A DNA stretch of 64,000 nt. It comes from Faecalibacterium prausnitzii. GTDB lineage: Bacteria > Bacillota > Clostridia > Oscillospirales > Ruminococcaceae. The notes under the pieces were generated by a model that saw nothing but the letters and a program-made list of their open reading frames with translations, did not search any database and was not told the DNA's origin. The DNA is taken from contig NZ_PRLE01000001.1 of the NCBI RefSeq assembly GCF_003287495.1, positions 124,001 to 188,000 on the forward strand, given 5' to 3'. Shown here in pieces: positions 20,062 through 28,157 of the stretch (positions within the stretch are counted from its first letter, which is position 1; each line of letters opens with the position of its first letter). The translations under genes were made by a program, and so were the position numbers.

Positions 20062-20993
20062 GCTTTCACCTCCTCGGCTTCCTGTTCCAGACGCTGACGC
20101 AGCGTATCGGCCAGCGACTCCAGTTTCTTCATCCGGTGCGAAAGGCCGGATTTGCTGACAGCCGGGTCAAAGCAGGCACAGAGTGCTGTCAATGAAAGAT
20201 CCGGATAGGCCAGCCGTTTGGCGGCGGCATCCTGCAACACCTCCGGCAATGTTTCCAAGGCGTTCTGCTCTTTCAAAAAGCGGATGGCTTTCAGCGTCTG
20301 TGCATTGGCGCGGGCCGTCTTGCTGAGGTTTGCGGTATCGCAGTTGGTGTGGCGGTTGATCTGGTTGCGCACCTGTTTGACCGCTTTTTGCGCTTTGATC
20401 TGTGCTGCCGCATTCGCTGCCCCCATAAAGGCCAGAATGCGCTCCACATTGGCGCTGTTCTTGACATAGATGAGGTTCACACCGTTCCGGCGAGTACGAT
20501 GCGGTGCAAATTCATGCTCCGCCAGCAACGCTTCAAAATCCTTGGCCAGATTGGTGCGGCTGGTCAAAAACTCAATATTATATTCTTTTTGTGGATCTAT
20601 CACCGTTCCACTGCACAAAAAAGCCGACCCGATGTATGCGCTGACACAGGTCTGGCAGCGTATCAGCTCCGGGTCGATCTGCAAGCTCGTTTCTGAGCCA
20701 GTGGTGCCAAAAAGCTCATGCATCCGCGTCACCTGTTCCGGCGCACGGATGCCAAACTCATATACCACCCCGCTGGGGCGGATTTTTTCGGTGATGGTTC
20801 CCTGAACACCGCAGCGGGCAAACAACTGCTCTGCCACCTGTGCGGTCAGGGCCTGCTCGGTCTGCAGCACCAGCCCCTTTGCATCAAAATACTTGGCAAA
20901 GCAGGCAAAGCCATAGGCCGCCGCGCGAACACAGCAATCCTTTTGCAGGCTGCGCCGCGCGATTTCTTCCCGCGCCTGGGACGCAAAACTCAT
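20058..20993 (-). CDS. whiA: WhiA-type DNA-binding protein
   Basis: DNA-binding protein of the WhiA family, which in Gram-positive bacteria is linked to cell division and, in Streptomyces, sporulation. The 311 residues have the LAGLIDADG-like N-terminal half (CCVRAAAYGFACFAKYFD; RRNGVNLIYVKNSANVERILAFMGA) and a C-terminal helix-turn-helix (LTALCACFDPAVSKSGLSHRMKKLESLA). The middle segment NRHTNCDTANLSKTARANAQ is highly conserved in the family. Following rapZ is the standard Firmicute arrangement. Confidence 0.95.
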   Translation of the reverse strand: MSFASQAREEIARRSLQKDCCVRAAAYGFACFAKYFDAKGLVLQTEQALTAQVAEQLFARCGVQGTITEKIRPSGVVYEFGIRAPEQVTRMHELFGTTGSETSLQIDPELIRCQTCVSAYIGSAFLCSGTVIDPQKEYNIEFLTSRTNLAKDFEALLAEHEFAPHRTRRNGVNLIYVKNSANVERILAFMGAANAAAQIKAQKAVKQVRNQINRHTNCDTANLSKTARANAQTLKAIRFLKEQNALETLPEVLQDAAAKRLAYPDLSLTALCACFDPAVSKSGLSHRMKKLESLADTLRQRLEQEAEEVKA

Positions 20994-21035
20994 ATTGTTT
21001 TATCCTTTTCTGTTCTTTAAAACAAGGGCACAGGC

Positions 21036-21899
21036 TCAGCGGGCAGAATCCCGATGCTGGGTGCTGGGCTGATAGCCTTTTTCTTCGCAAAATTCCGCGA
21101 TCTTCCGAGCAAAGGTAATGGAGCGGTGTTTGCCGCCCGTGCAGCCCACCGCGATGGTCAGCTGGCTTTTGCCCTCCTTGACATAGAGCGGCAGGGCGTA
21201 ATCCAGAAAATTCTCATACCGGCGCAAAAGCTCCTGTGCCTCCGGATGCCCCATAACAAAATCGACGACCTCCTGGTCAAGTCCGGTCTTGTGCTTGAGC
21301 TCCGGCACATAGAACGGATTGGGCAGGCAGCGAACGTCCAGCACAAGGTCTGCTTCCGGCGGGATGCCAAACTTGAAGCCGAAAGACAGGATATTCAGGC
21401 GCATGGCGCTCTTGGCTCCCCCGTTCTTCAAGAACAGGTCGCAGACGCGTTCTTTGTTCTGCGCCGTTGAGAGCAGGGCGGTGTTGATGGTGTAGTTTGC
21501 CCGTTCTTTCAGCGGCTGCAAGATCTGACGTTCTTTTGCAAATGCCTCCCGGGTGGAGATTCCTTCCGCAATGCTGATGGGGTGACGGCGGCGGGTCTCG
21601 CTGTAACGGCGCATCAGCACATCATCCGGCGCGTCCAGAAACAGGATCTCATAGGAGATTCCCTGCTGATCCAGCTGCTCCAACCCCTGCTCGATCTCCT
21701 CTTTGCTGCGGCATCCGCGGACATCCATGGATAAGGCCACCCGCTTGAGCTGGTTATCGCCCGCTTTGGAAAAGGCCATGATACTGGGCAAAAGCCCTGC
21801 CGGGATGTTATCAATGCAGAAAAAACCAATATCCTCCAGCGCATTCATGGCCACCGATTTTCCCGCGCCGGAAAGTCCGCTGACGATGAGAAGATCCAT
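21036..21899 (-). CDS. rapZ: RapZ/YvcJ family nucleotide-binding protein
   Basis: P-loop protein of the RapZ (YvcJ) family, 287 residues. Walker A is GLSGAGKSVAMNALEDIGFFCIDN at the N-terminus, followed by LFLDAPDDVLMRRYSETRRRHP. The conserved C-terminal half includes DVRCLPNPFYVPELKHKTGLD and IAVGCTGGKHRSITFARKI. In enterobacteria RapZ is an RNA-binding regulator of amino-sugar metabolism; in Firmicutes the role is less clear, and YvcJ has GTPase activity. It stands between murB and whiA. Confidence 0.95.
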   Translation of the reverse strand: MDLLIVSGLSGAGKSVAMNALEDIGFFCIDNIPAGLLPSIMAFSKAGDNQLKRVALSMDVRGCRSKEEIEQGLEQLDQQGISYEILFLDAPDDVLMRRYSETRRRHPISIAEGISTREAFAKERQILQPLKERANYTINTALLSTAQNKERVCDLFLKNGGAKSAMRLNILSFGFKFGIPPEADLVLDVRCLPNPFYVPELKHKTGLDQEVVDFVMGHPEAQELLRRYENFLDYALPLYVKEGKSQLTIAVGCTGGKHRSITFARKIAEFCEEKGYQPSTQHRDSAR

Positions 21900-21916
21900 A
21901 GTTATTCCTCTTTCCG

Positions 21917-22852
21917 TTATGCCCTTACGACCCGAATCTCTTTTTCAAGGTCATAGCCTGTTTTCTCTTTGACGATGGACCTCACTTCATCACAAAGTGC
22001 CAGTACATCGGCACAAGTTGCGCCGCCCAGGTTGACCACAAAACCGCAGTGCTTTTCGCTGACGGCAGCCCCGCCGTGGCGGTAGCCCCGCAGGCCGCAC
22101 TGGTCGATGAGGGCCGCGGCGAAAGCCCCTGCCGGCCGCTTAAAGGTACTGCCAGCGCTGGGTTTGTCCAACGGCTGTTTGTCGATCCGTTTTTGCATCA
22201 ATTCGTCCATCCTGGCCTTGATGGATGCAGCGTCTCCTTTTTTCAGGCGGAACGTTGCGCTCAGAATGCAGCCGCCGTTCTCCTCAAAAATGCTATGCCG
22301 GTACGATAAATCCAACTCAGCGGCTGGCACTTCGATGATGTTTCCGTCCGCAGCCAAATACTCCACGGACGTCAGAACATCTTTCATCTCGCCGCCGTAA
22401 GCACCTGCATTCATATAGATCGCACCGCCCACCGTGCCGGGAATGCCGTAGGCAAACTCTAAACCGGTGCAGCTGTGGTTCAGTGCAAAATTGCAAAGAG
22501 TCGAAAGCTTCGTCCCGGCCCCGACCGTCACGTTGCAATAAACTACACCGGACTCTTCGCCGGGAATGTTCTCTTTCATCCCAATGCCGGTTTTCATGGC
22601 CGTCAGGTCCAGAACAGCCCCCCGGAAACCTGCATCCTCAAACAGAATGTTGCTGCCGTTCCCCAGCAGATAATAGCGAGCTCCCTGCTCCTTGCAAAAA
22701 GCCACTGCCCTGCACAGCTGGATTTCGTCGCATGGTTTTATAAATATGTCTGCCGGACCACCGATACGGAACGTACAGTGGTCGGCCAACAGCTCGTTTC
22801 GGGTACAAGCAATGCCCGCCGCATCCAGTGCGGCGCACAAAGGTTCAAACAT
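21917..22852 (-). CDS. murB: UDP-N-acetylenolpyruvoylglucosamine reductase
   Basis: Second committed enzyme of peptidoglycan precursor synthesis, an FAD/NADPH-dependent reductase giving UDP-MurNAc. The 311 residues contain the FAD-binding TFRIGGPADIFIKP, YYLLGNGSNILF and AYGIPGTVGGAIYMNAGAYGGEMKDV segments. The substrate-binding end includes GSTFKRPAGAFAAALIDQCGLRG. Length and motifs fit the type IIb enzymes of Gram-positive bacteria. It lies 17 bases upstream of rapZ and 23 downstream of hprK. Confidence 0.96.
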   Translation of the reverse strand: MFEPLCAALDAAGIACTRNELLADHCTFRIGGPADIFIKPCDEIQLCRAVAFCKEQGARYYLLGNGSNILFEDAGFRGAVLDLTAMKTGIGMKENIPGEESGVVYCNVTVGAGTKLSTLCNFALNHSCTGLEFAYGIPGTVGGAIYMNAGAYGGEMKDVLTSVEYLAADGNIIEVPAAELDLSYRHSIFEENGGCILSATFRLKKGDAASIKARMDELMQKRIDKQPLDKPSAGSTFKRPAGAFAAALIDQCGLRGYRHGGAAVSEKHCGFVVNLGGATCADVLALCDEVRSIVKEKTGYDLEKEIRVVRA

Positions 22853-22875
22853 AGTGCTCCTCCATGGGAAAATCG

Positions 22876-23811
22876 TTAATCCAGCGTTTCGTCCAGACCC
22901 AGACGGATCAGCAGCTCCTTGGCGGCATTGTAGCCCATCTTCTTCTGGCGGTTGTTGATGGCTGCCGTTTCCAGCACGACAGCCATATTACGGCCAGGCG
23001 AAACCGGGATGCTGGTACTGGGAATGCTCACACCCAGAATATCACAATACTCGCTTTCGAGGCCGGTACGCTGGTAGTTCTTGGTGGGGTCCCAGGGCTC
23101 CAGCTGCACCACAAGGTCGAGGCTCTCGCTCACTTTAACAGCACCCACACCGAAAATCCGGGCCACATTGACAATGCCAATGCCGCGCAGCTCAATAAAG
23201 TGGCGAATGTTTTCCGGTGCCGTGCCCATGATCTGGCGGTTGGAAACTTTGCGCAGTTCCACGGCGTCATCCGCTATGAGACGATGGCCGCGCTTGACCA
23301 GCTCAATGGCCAGCTCGCTCTTTCCAATGCCGCTGTCACCCAGAATGAGAATGCCCTCGCCGTACACTTCCACCAGCACACCGTGGCGGGTGATGCGGGG
23401 GGCAAGTTCCAGATTCAGCACACTGATGAGGCTTCCCATCAATGTGCAGGTCGTCTCATTGGAGCGCAGCAGCGCCACACCGTGTTTTTTTGCCAGTTCC
23501 AGCATCTCGGGAAACGGCTCCAGTTCTTCACTGCGGCCCACGATAACAGCAGGCGGCTGCTGCCGGAACAGCTGATCCAGACGCTCCCGACGCTTTTCCT
23601 CCGGGAGGCCCGCCAGGAAGTTCATCTCCGCCAAGCCCATGATCTGCAGACGCAGCTTATCAAAATAATCATAGTAACCCGCCAGGAACAGGCCCGGACG
23701 GTTGACCTCTGCAATTTCAACACTGATGTTTTCCAGATCCTGCGGCGTGTAAACCACGTCCATACTGACTTTCTCCGTCAGCTTTTTAAGCGAAACGGTG
23801 AAGTTCCCCAT
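22876..23811 (-). CDS. hprK: HPr kinase/phosphorylase
   Basis: Bifunctional enzyme that phosphorylates and dephosphorylates Ser46 of HPr, the sensor for carbon catabolite control in Firmicutes. The 311 residues contain the P-loop GDSGIGKSELAIELVKRGHRL and the HprK signature ELRGIGIVNVARIFGVGAVK, followed by SIPSTSIPVSPGRNMAVVLETAAINNRQKKMGYNAA. It is the first gene of an operon running to dnaE. A TATAAT on the minus strand lies about 190 bases upstream, leaving a fairly long leader. Confidence 0.97.
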   Translation of the reverse strand: MGNFTVSLKKLTEKVSMDVVYTPQDLENISVEIAEVNRPGLFLAGYYDYFDKLRLQIMGLAEMNFLAGLPEEKRRERLDQLFRQQPPAVIVGRSEELEPFPEMLELAKKHGVALLRSNETTCTLMGSLISVLNLELAPRITRHGVLVEVYGEGILILGDSGIGKSELAIELVKRGHRLIADDAVELRKVSNRQIMGTAPENIRHFIELRGIGIVNVARIFGVGAVKVSESLDLVVQLEPWDPTKNYQRTGLESEYCDILGVSIPSTSIPVSPGRNMAVVLETAAINNRQKKMGYNAAKELLIRLGLDETLD

Positions 23812-23995
23812 CGTTTTTCCTCCTGTAGGCTCTTTTCATCTGATGCACTGGTTCAAAATGGGGGGGCATCGCACCCCATCTTGTTTGTCAAAAACAACAT
23901 TGGTGCATCTAAAAGCGAAACAATCCATCTGTCCAATAAGTGGAAGGCATAATAAAGCATCATATCGTATGCTTACAAAAGTTCTAGTACACTCT

Positions 23996-24001
23996 ATTAT
24001 A
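23996..24001 (-). promoter_or_regulatory. Likely -10 element of the hprK operon promoter
   Basis: A perfect TATAAT on the minus strand, about 185 bases before the hprK start. No good -35 element is visible at 17 bases (TTTTAT). The leader it implies contains a GC-rich stretch (GGGGTGCGATGCCCC) that could fold. Confidence 0.45.
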
Positions 24002-24166
24002 GCAAACCAGCATAAAAAATAAAAGACCCCTGACAACCTTTCTAAGTGCAGATCCCATCGCTGGCCCGTAAGCGCGGGTAGATCTTGGAGTTACAACATC
24101 CAATTTTCTTCTGCTTCCCGCTCCATCAAAAATCCAGAGAATCTTTTCCTGAATTGCTTCATTTGC
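24002..24166. other. Intergenic stretch with an unassigned 62-codon minus-strand open frame (23984-24172)
   Basis: The region between the hprK promoter and the cotransporter operon has an open frame on the minus strand ending with a run like LDVVTPRSTRAYGP. There is no ribosome site in front of its ATG and I do not recognise a family. It may be a non-coding or repeat-derived sequence. Confidence 0.3.
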
Positions 24167-24194
24167 TTGCATCCGCTGCCGATTTCTTTATAAT
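24167..24194 (+). promoter_or_regulatory. Possible additional plus-strand promoter
   Basis: TTGCAT (24167-24172), 16 bases, TATAAT (24189-24194). It would start transcription upstream of the PHO-box repeats and could give basal expression of the operon. The -35 match is modest. Confidence 0.35.
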
Positions 24195-24226
24195 AAAGGT
24201 AGGCACCTCACGGATGTGTTGCATCC

Positions 24227-24281
24227 TTTACATGAGTTTTACATTTGGCTGATTTCCGATTTTACATTTCATCTTTATACT
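24227..24281 (+). promoter_or_regulatory. PHO-box-like operator and promoter of the Na/Pi cotransporter-PhoBR operon
   Basis: TTTACA occurs at 24227, 24238 and 24261. The first two are spaced 11 bases apart and the third is 23 bases further, close to two more turns. PhoP of Firmicutes and PhoB of enterobacteria bind direct repeats with 11-base spacing. A TATACT -10 candidate follows at 24276-24281, with no normal -35, as expected for an activator-dependent promoter. The downstream genes are a phosphate cotransporter and a PhoB/PhoR-like pair, which suggests autoregulation. Confidence 0.6.
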
Positions 24282-24328
24282 CATAGTGTAGGAAAATAAC
24301 ACGTCAAATCAAAGTGAGGAAACACGAA

Positions 24329-26122
24329 ATGACTATTTTCAATGTCTTTTCCTTGTTCGGCGGCCTGGCCCTGTTCCTGTTCGGCATGGACATTATGGGC
24401 AAGGCGCTGGAGAAGCAGGCTGGCGGCCAGCTGCAGAAGATCCTGAGCAAGCTGACCGATAACCCCATCAAGGGATTTTTCCTTGGCCTGTGCGTAACCG
24501 CGATCATTCAGTCTTCCAGTGCCACCACCGTTATGGTGGTCGGCTTTGTCAACAGCGGCATCATGGAGCTGCACCAGGCCATTGGCGTGATCATGGGCAG
24601 CAACGTGGGCACCACTGTTACCAGCTGGATTTTAAGCCTTTCCGGCCTGCAGGGCGACAGCCTGCTCATCCAGATGCTCAAACCCACTTCGTTCAGTCCG
24701 GTGCTGGCATTTATCGGCATCCTGCTGTATCTGGGCAAAAACGAAAAGCGCAAGGGCATAGGCACCATCATGATCGGCTTTGCCATCCTGATGACCGGCA
24801 TGACCACGATGTCCAACGCGGTGGCTCCCCTGCAGGACGAAGCCTGGTTCACCAACCTCTTTGTCCGCTTCTCCAACCCCATTCTGGGCGTGCTGGTGGG
24901 TGCCATTGTTACCGGTGTCATCCAGTCCTCCAGTGCCAGTGTCGGCATCCTGCAGGCCTTGAGCGCCACGGGCGTTATCACGTACGGCAGTGCCATCCCC
25001 ATCATCATGGGCCAGAATATTGGTACTTGCGTCACTGCACTGCTCTCCTCGGTGGGTGCCAACAAGAATGCCCGCCGGGCTGCTATGGTCCATCTGTACT
25101 TCAACATCATCGGCGTCATGCTGTTCCTGATCATTTTCTATGGTTTGAACAGCGTGCTGCACTTCACCTTTGTCAATGACACCATCGCGGCCTGGGGCAT
25201 TGCCGTGGTCCACTCCACGTTCAACATTGCTGCCACTGTGGTTCTGCTCCCCTTTGCAGGTCTGCTTGAAAAGCTGGCCATCCTGACCATCCCGGACGAC
25301 ACTCAGAAAGAGAGCTTTGCCTTGCTGGATGAGCGTCTGCTCAATACGCCTGCCATGGCTGTGGAGCGTGCCCGTGCCGCAACCGCCGAAATGGCTGAGC
25401 TTGCCCGCGTGGGTGTGTTCCAGGCCATGAGCCTGACCCACAAATGGGACGACACTCTGGCCGAAAAGGTCAAAGAGGAAGAAAGCAAAGTGGATCAGTA
25501 TGAGGACGCCCTCGGCACTTATCTGGTCAAGCTTTCCGGCCGGGAGCTGAACCACGCTGACAGCCAGAGCGTCAACACCCTGCTCCACACCATCAGTGAT
25601 TTTGAGCGCATCAGCGACCATTCGGTCAACCTGCTCAAATCTGCCGATGAGATGCACACCAAGAACGTACAGTTCTCCCAGGATGCCCAGGAAGAGCTGC
25701 AGGTGCTGGAAGACGCTGTGCAGGACACGCTGAACCGCACCACGGAAGCTTTCCGCAAGGGCGACCTGCATCTGGCCAGTAAGGTCGAGCCGTTGGAGCA
25801 GGTGGTGGATGAGCTGGTGCGTGCCATCAAGGCCCGCCATATTGCCCGCCTGCAGGCCGGCAGCTGCTCCATTGAATACGGTTTTGTGCTGGATGATCTG
25901 CTGACCAACTATGAGCGTGTCTGCGACCACTGCAGTAATGTGGCCGTGGCACAGATCGAGGTCGCGCAGGACAGCTTTGATACCCACGCATACCTCAACG
26001 ACCTGCGCAGCGGCAACGCTGCCAAGGAGAGCGAAGTGTTCCAGCGCCGTCTGGACCGCTACCGCGAGCGTTACATTTTCCCGGAAAATGAAACCACCCC
26101 AACGGAGGAAAAACAGGGATGA
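24329..26122 (+). CDS. Na/Pi cotransporter family protein with PhoU-like domain
   Basis: Sodium-coupled phosphate transporter of the NptA/YjbB (PF02690) type. The membrane domain (about residues 1-320) contains two copies of the family repeat, IIQSSSATTVMVV and VIQSSSASVGIL, with GSNVGTTVTSW and GQNIGTCVTALL. The C-terminal part (about 345-560) is a PhoU-like helical domain (LNTPAMAVERARAATAEMAELARVGV; HTISDFERISDHSVNLL). The ATG at 24329 has GTGAGGA 8 bases upstream; an in-frame GTG at 24314 would be too close to any site. It overlaps the response-regulator gene by four bases. Confidence 0.93.
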   Translation: MTIFNVFSLFGGLALFLFGMDIMGKALEKQAGGQLQKILSKLTDNPIKGFFLGLCVTAIIQSSSATTVMVVGFVNSGIMELHQAIGVIMGSNVGTTVTSWILSLSGLQGDSLLIQMLKPTSFSPVLAFIGILLYLGKNEKRKGIGTIMIGFAILMTGMTTMSNAVAPLQDEAWFTNLFVRFSNPILGVLVGAIVTGVIQSSSASVGILQALSATGVITYGSAIPIIMGQNIGTCVTALLSSVGANKNARRAAMVHLYFNIIGVMLFLIIFYGLNSVLHFTFVNDTIAAWGIAVVHSTFNIAATVVLLPFAGLLEKLAILTIPDDTQKESFALLDERLLNTPAMAVERARAATAEMAELARVGVFQAMSLTHKWDDTLAEKVKEEESKVDQYEDALGTYLVKLSGRELNHADSQSVNTLLHTISDFERISDHSVNLLKSADEMHTKNVQFSQDAQEELQVLEDAVQDTLNRTTEAFRKGDLHLASKVEPLEQVVDELVRAIKARHIARLQAGSCSIEYGFVLDDLLTNYERVCDHCSNVAVAQIEVAQDSFDTHAYLNDLRSGNAAKESEVFQRRLDRYRERYIFPENETTPTEEKQG

Positions 26123-26808
26123 TCTATATTGTAGAGGACGATGCCGCCATCCGCGAGCTGGAACAGTATGCACTGCAGTCCAGTGGCTATCAGGTCAACA
26201 GCTTCCCCTCGTCAGAGCCGTTCTGGCAGGCAATGCGCACGACGGAGCCAGAGCTGGTGATCCTGGATGTGATGCTGCCGGGCGAAGATGGCTTTTCCAT
26301 CCTGAAAAAGCTGCGCAACACCCCCTCCCTGCGGAGGCTGCCCATCATCATGGTCACGGCCAAATCCAGTGAGCTGGACACCGTGCGCGGGCTGGATTGC
26401 GGTGCGGACGATTATATCACCAAGCCTTTTGGTATCATGGAGTTCCTGAGCCGGGTGCGAGCAGCCCTCCGCCGCTCGGAGCCCGAGACTCATACCAGCG
26501 TCTACAGCTTCCATGAGATCCTGCTGGACAACGCCCGCCACAGCGTGACTGTCAGCGGCGTCAATGTAGACCTGACCTACAAAGAGTACAGCTTGCTGCG
26601 GCTTCTGCTGGAGCACACCAACCTGGTCGTGACCCGTGAGACCATCCTGCAGGTGGTCTGGGGCACGGACATTTCGGTGGAGAGCCGCACCGTGGACATG
26701 CACATCCGCACCCTGCGCAAAAAGCTGGGCGACGCGGGCAAATACATCTGTACTGTCCGCAAGGTGGGCTACAAGCTGGCGGACAGTGAGGAGGAACCCG
26801 AAGAATGA
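26119..26808 (+). CDS. PhoB/OmpR-family response regulator
   Basis: Two-component response regulator, 229 residues. The receiver domain has acidic residues in YIVEDDAAIRELEQYALQSSGY, the phospho-acceptor aspartate in LVILDVMLPGEDGFSILKKLR, and the lysine in MVTAKSSELDTVRGLDCGADDYITKPF. The C-terminal winged helix (LTYKEYSLLRLLLEHTNLVVTRETILQVVW; SRTVDMHIRTLRKKLGD; VRKVGYKL) is of OmpR/PhoB type. It overlaps the cotransporter and kinase genes by four bases on each side (ATGA), so all three are coupled. A phosphate response is inferred from context and the upstream PHO-like boxes. Confidence 0.93.
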   Translation: MIYIVEDDAAIRELEQYALQSSGYQVNSFPSSEPFWQAMRTTEPELVILDVMLPGEDGFSILKKLRNTPSLRRLPIIMVTAKSSELDTVRGLDCGADDYITKPFGIMEFLSRVRAALRRSEPETHTSVYSFHEILLDNARHSVTVSGVNVDLTYKEYSLLRLLLEHTNLVVTRETILQVVWGTDISVESRTVDMHIRTLRKKLGDAGKYICTVRKVGYKLADSEEEPEE

Positions 26809-28154
26809 AACCACGCAGTATGGAAGAAAAAATCGGCTATCGGCTGTTCCTGATGGGATTTGTGGGCCTGTTATGCACGGCAGCACTCTGTATTTTTGTA
26901 TTCCATAAGGCGTTCCGCACACAGGTCTGGACGGCAATGGAGCACGAAGCGGATCTGGTATCCGCCGGGTATCGTCTTTCCGGTGACCCGCGGCAGCTCA
27001 GTGCATACAGCACCAGCAGCCTGCGCATCACGCTCATTGACCCGGACGGCAATGTTCTGTTTGAATCCGCCACGGCACAGCCGCTGGAAAATCATCTCAC
27101 CCGCCCGGAGATCCAGCAGGCCATGCAAAGCGGGGTCGGGCGCGACTGCCGCGATTCCCAGACCACCGGATATGAAACCTATTACTACGCTCTCCTGCTC
27201 CCCAGCGGCGAGATCCTGCGCGTAGCTCAGGATTCTGAGACGACCTGGTCTATCTACGATGATGCCATCCCCGCCATCATCCTGAGCTGTGTGCTGATGA
27301 TGGCCGCGGCTGCACTCATGGCCGGGCTGCTGACCAAAAGCCTTGTGCAGCCGGTGCTGAAGATGACGGATGATCTTGACCGCATCCAGGACAATGTGCC
27401 CTACAAAGAGCTCATTCCTTTTGCAGAGAGCATCCATTCGGACCGCCTGCTGCGGGAGAACAATGAAAAAATGCGGCAGGAGTTTACGGCCAATGTCAGT
27501 CATGAGCTCAAAACGCCGCTTACCAGCATCTCCGGCTATGCAGAGCTCATTGAAACAGGCATTGCACAGCCCAAAGACATCCCGGATTTTGCCCGGAAGA
27601 TCCATGTGGAAGCATCCCGGATGATTCAGCTGGTCAACGATATCTTGCAGCTGTCCAATCTGGACAATGTCAGTGAGGCCGGTACGCCCCTCACGATGGA
27701 GACGGTTGATCTGCTGGAGGTCGCCAGAGAGTGCGTGGAGCGGCAGAAAGTCAACGCCAAGCGTTCCTTTATCTCCCTCACCTACCTGGGCGAGAGCGCT
27801 CCCGTGCTGGGCAGCCGCAGCCTGCTGGACGAGCTGTGCCAGAACCTGTGCGACAACGCCATCCGCTACAACCGCCCCGGCGGCAAAGTCCAGATCATTA
27901 CCGCCTGTACCCGGGACGGCCACTGCTCCCTCACCGTGAAAGACAACGGCATCGGCATCCCGAAAGAAGCGCAATCCAGTGTGTTTGAGCGCTTTTACCG
28001 GGTGGATAAGAGCCGGAGCAAAGCCACCGGCGGCACCGGCCTGGGGCTGGCCATCGTCAAGCATATTGCCCGGATCCACAACGCCCGCATCAAGCTGGAA
28101 AGTGAGATCGGCGAGGGCACGACCATTACCGTGCTGTTTGAGACGGCACATTAA
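26805..28154 (+). CDS. PhoR-like sensor histidine kinase
   Basis: Membrane sensor kinase, 449 residues. Two membrane segments (about residues 12-32 and 155-178) flank an extracytoplasmic domain of about 120 residues. The kinase has its H-box in FTANVSHELKTPLTSISGYAELIE, the N-box in ELCQNLCDNAIRYNRPGG, the D-box VKDNGIGIPKEAQSSVFERFYRVDKSRS and the G-box GGTGLGLAIVKHI. No clear PAS domain is visible. Partner of the overlapping response regulator. A terminator lies just downstream, inside the end of the convergent gerC gene. Confidence 0.92.
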   Translation: MKPRSMEEKIGYRLFLMGFVGLLCTAALCIFVFHKAFRTQVWTAMEHEADLVSAGYRLSGDPRQLSAYSTSSLRITLIDPDGNVLFESATAQPLENHLTRPEIQQAMQSGVGRDCRDSQTTGYETYYYALLLPSGEILRVAQDSETTWSIYDDAIPAIILSCVLMMAAAALMAGLLTKSLVQPVLKMTDDLDRIQDNVPYKELIPFAESIHSDRLLRENNEKMRQEFTANVSHELKTPLTSISGYAELIETGIAQPKDIPDFARKIHVEASRMIQLVNDILQLSNLDNVSEAGTPLTMETVDLLEVARECVERQKVNAKRSFISLTYLGESAPVLGSRSLLDELCQNLCDNAIRYNRPGGKVQIITACTRDGHCSLTVKDNGIGIPKEAQSSVFERFYRVDKSRSKATGGTGLGLAIVKHIARIHNARIKLESEIGEGTTITVLFETAH

Positions 28155-28157
28155 AAT

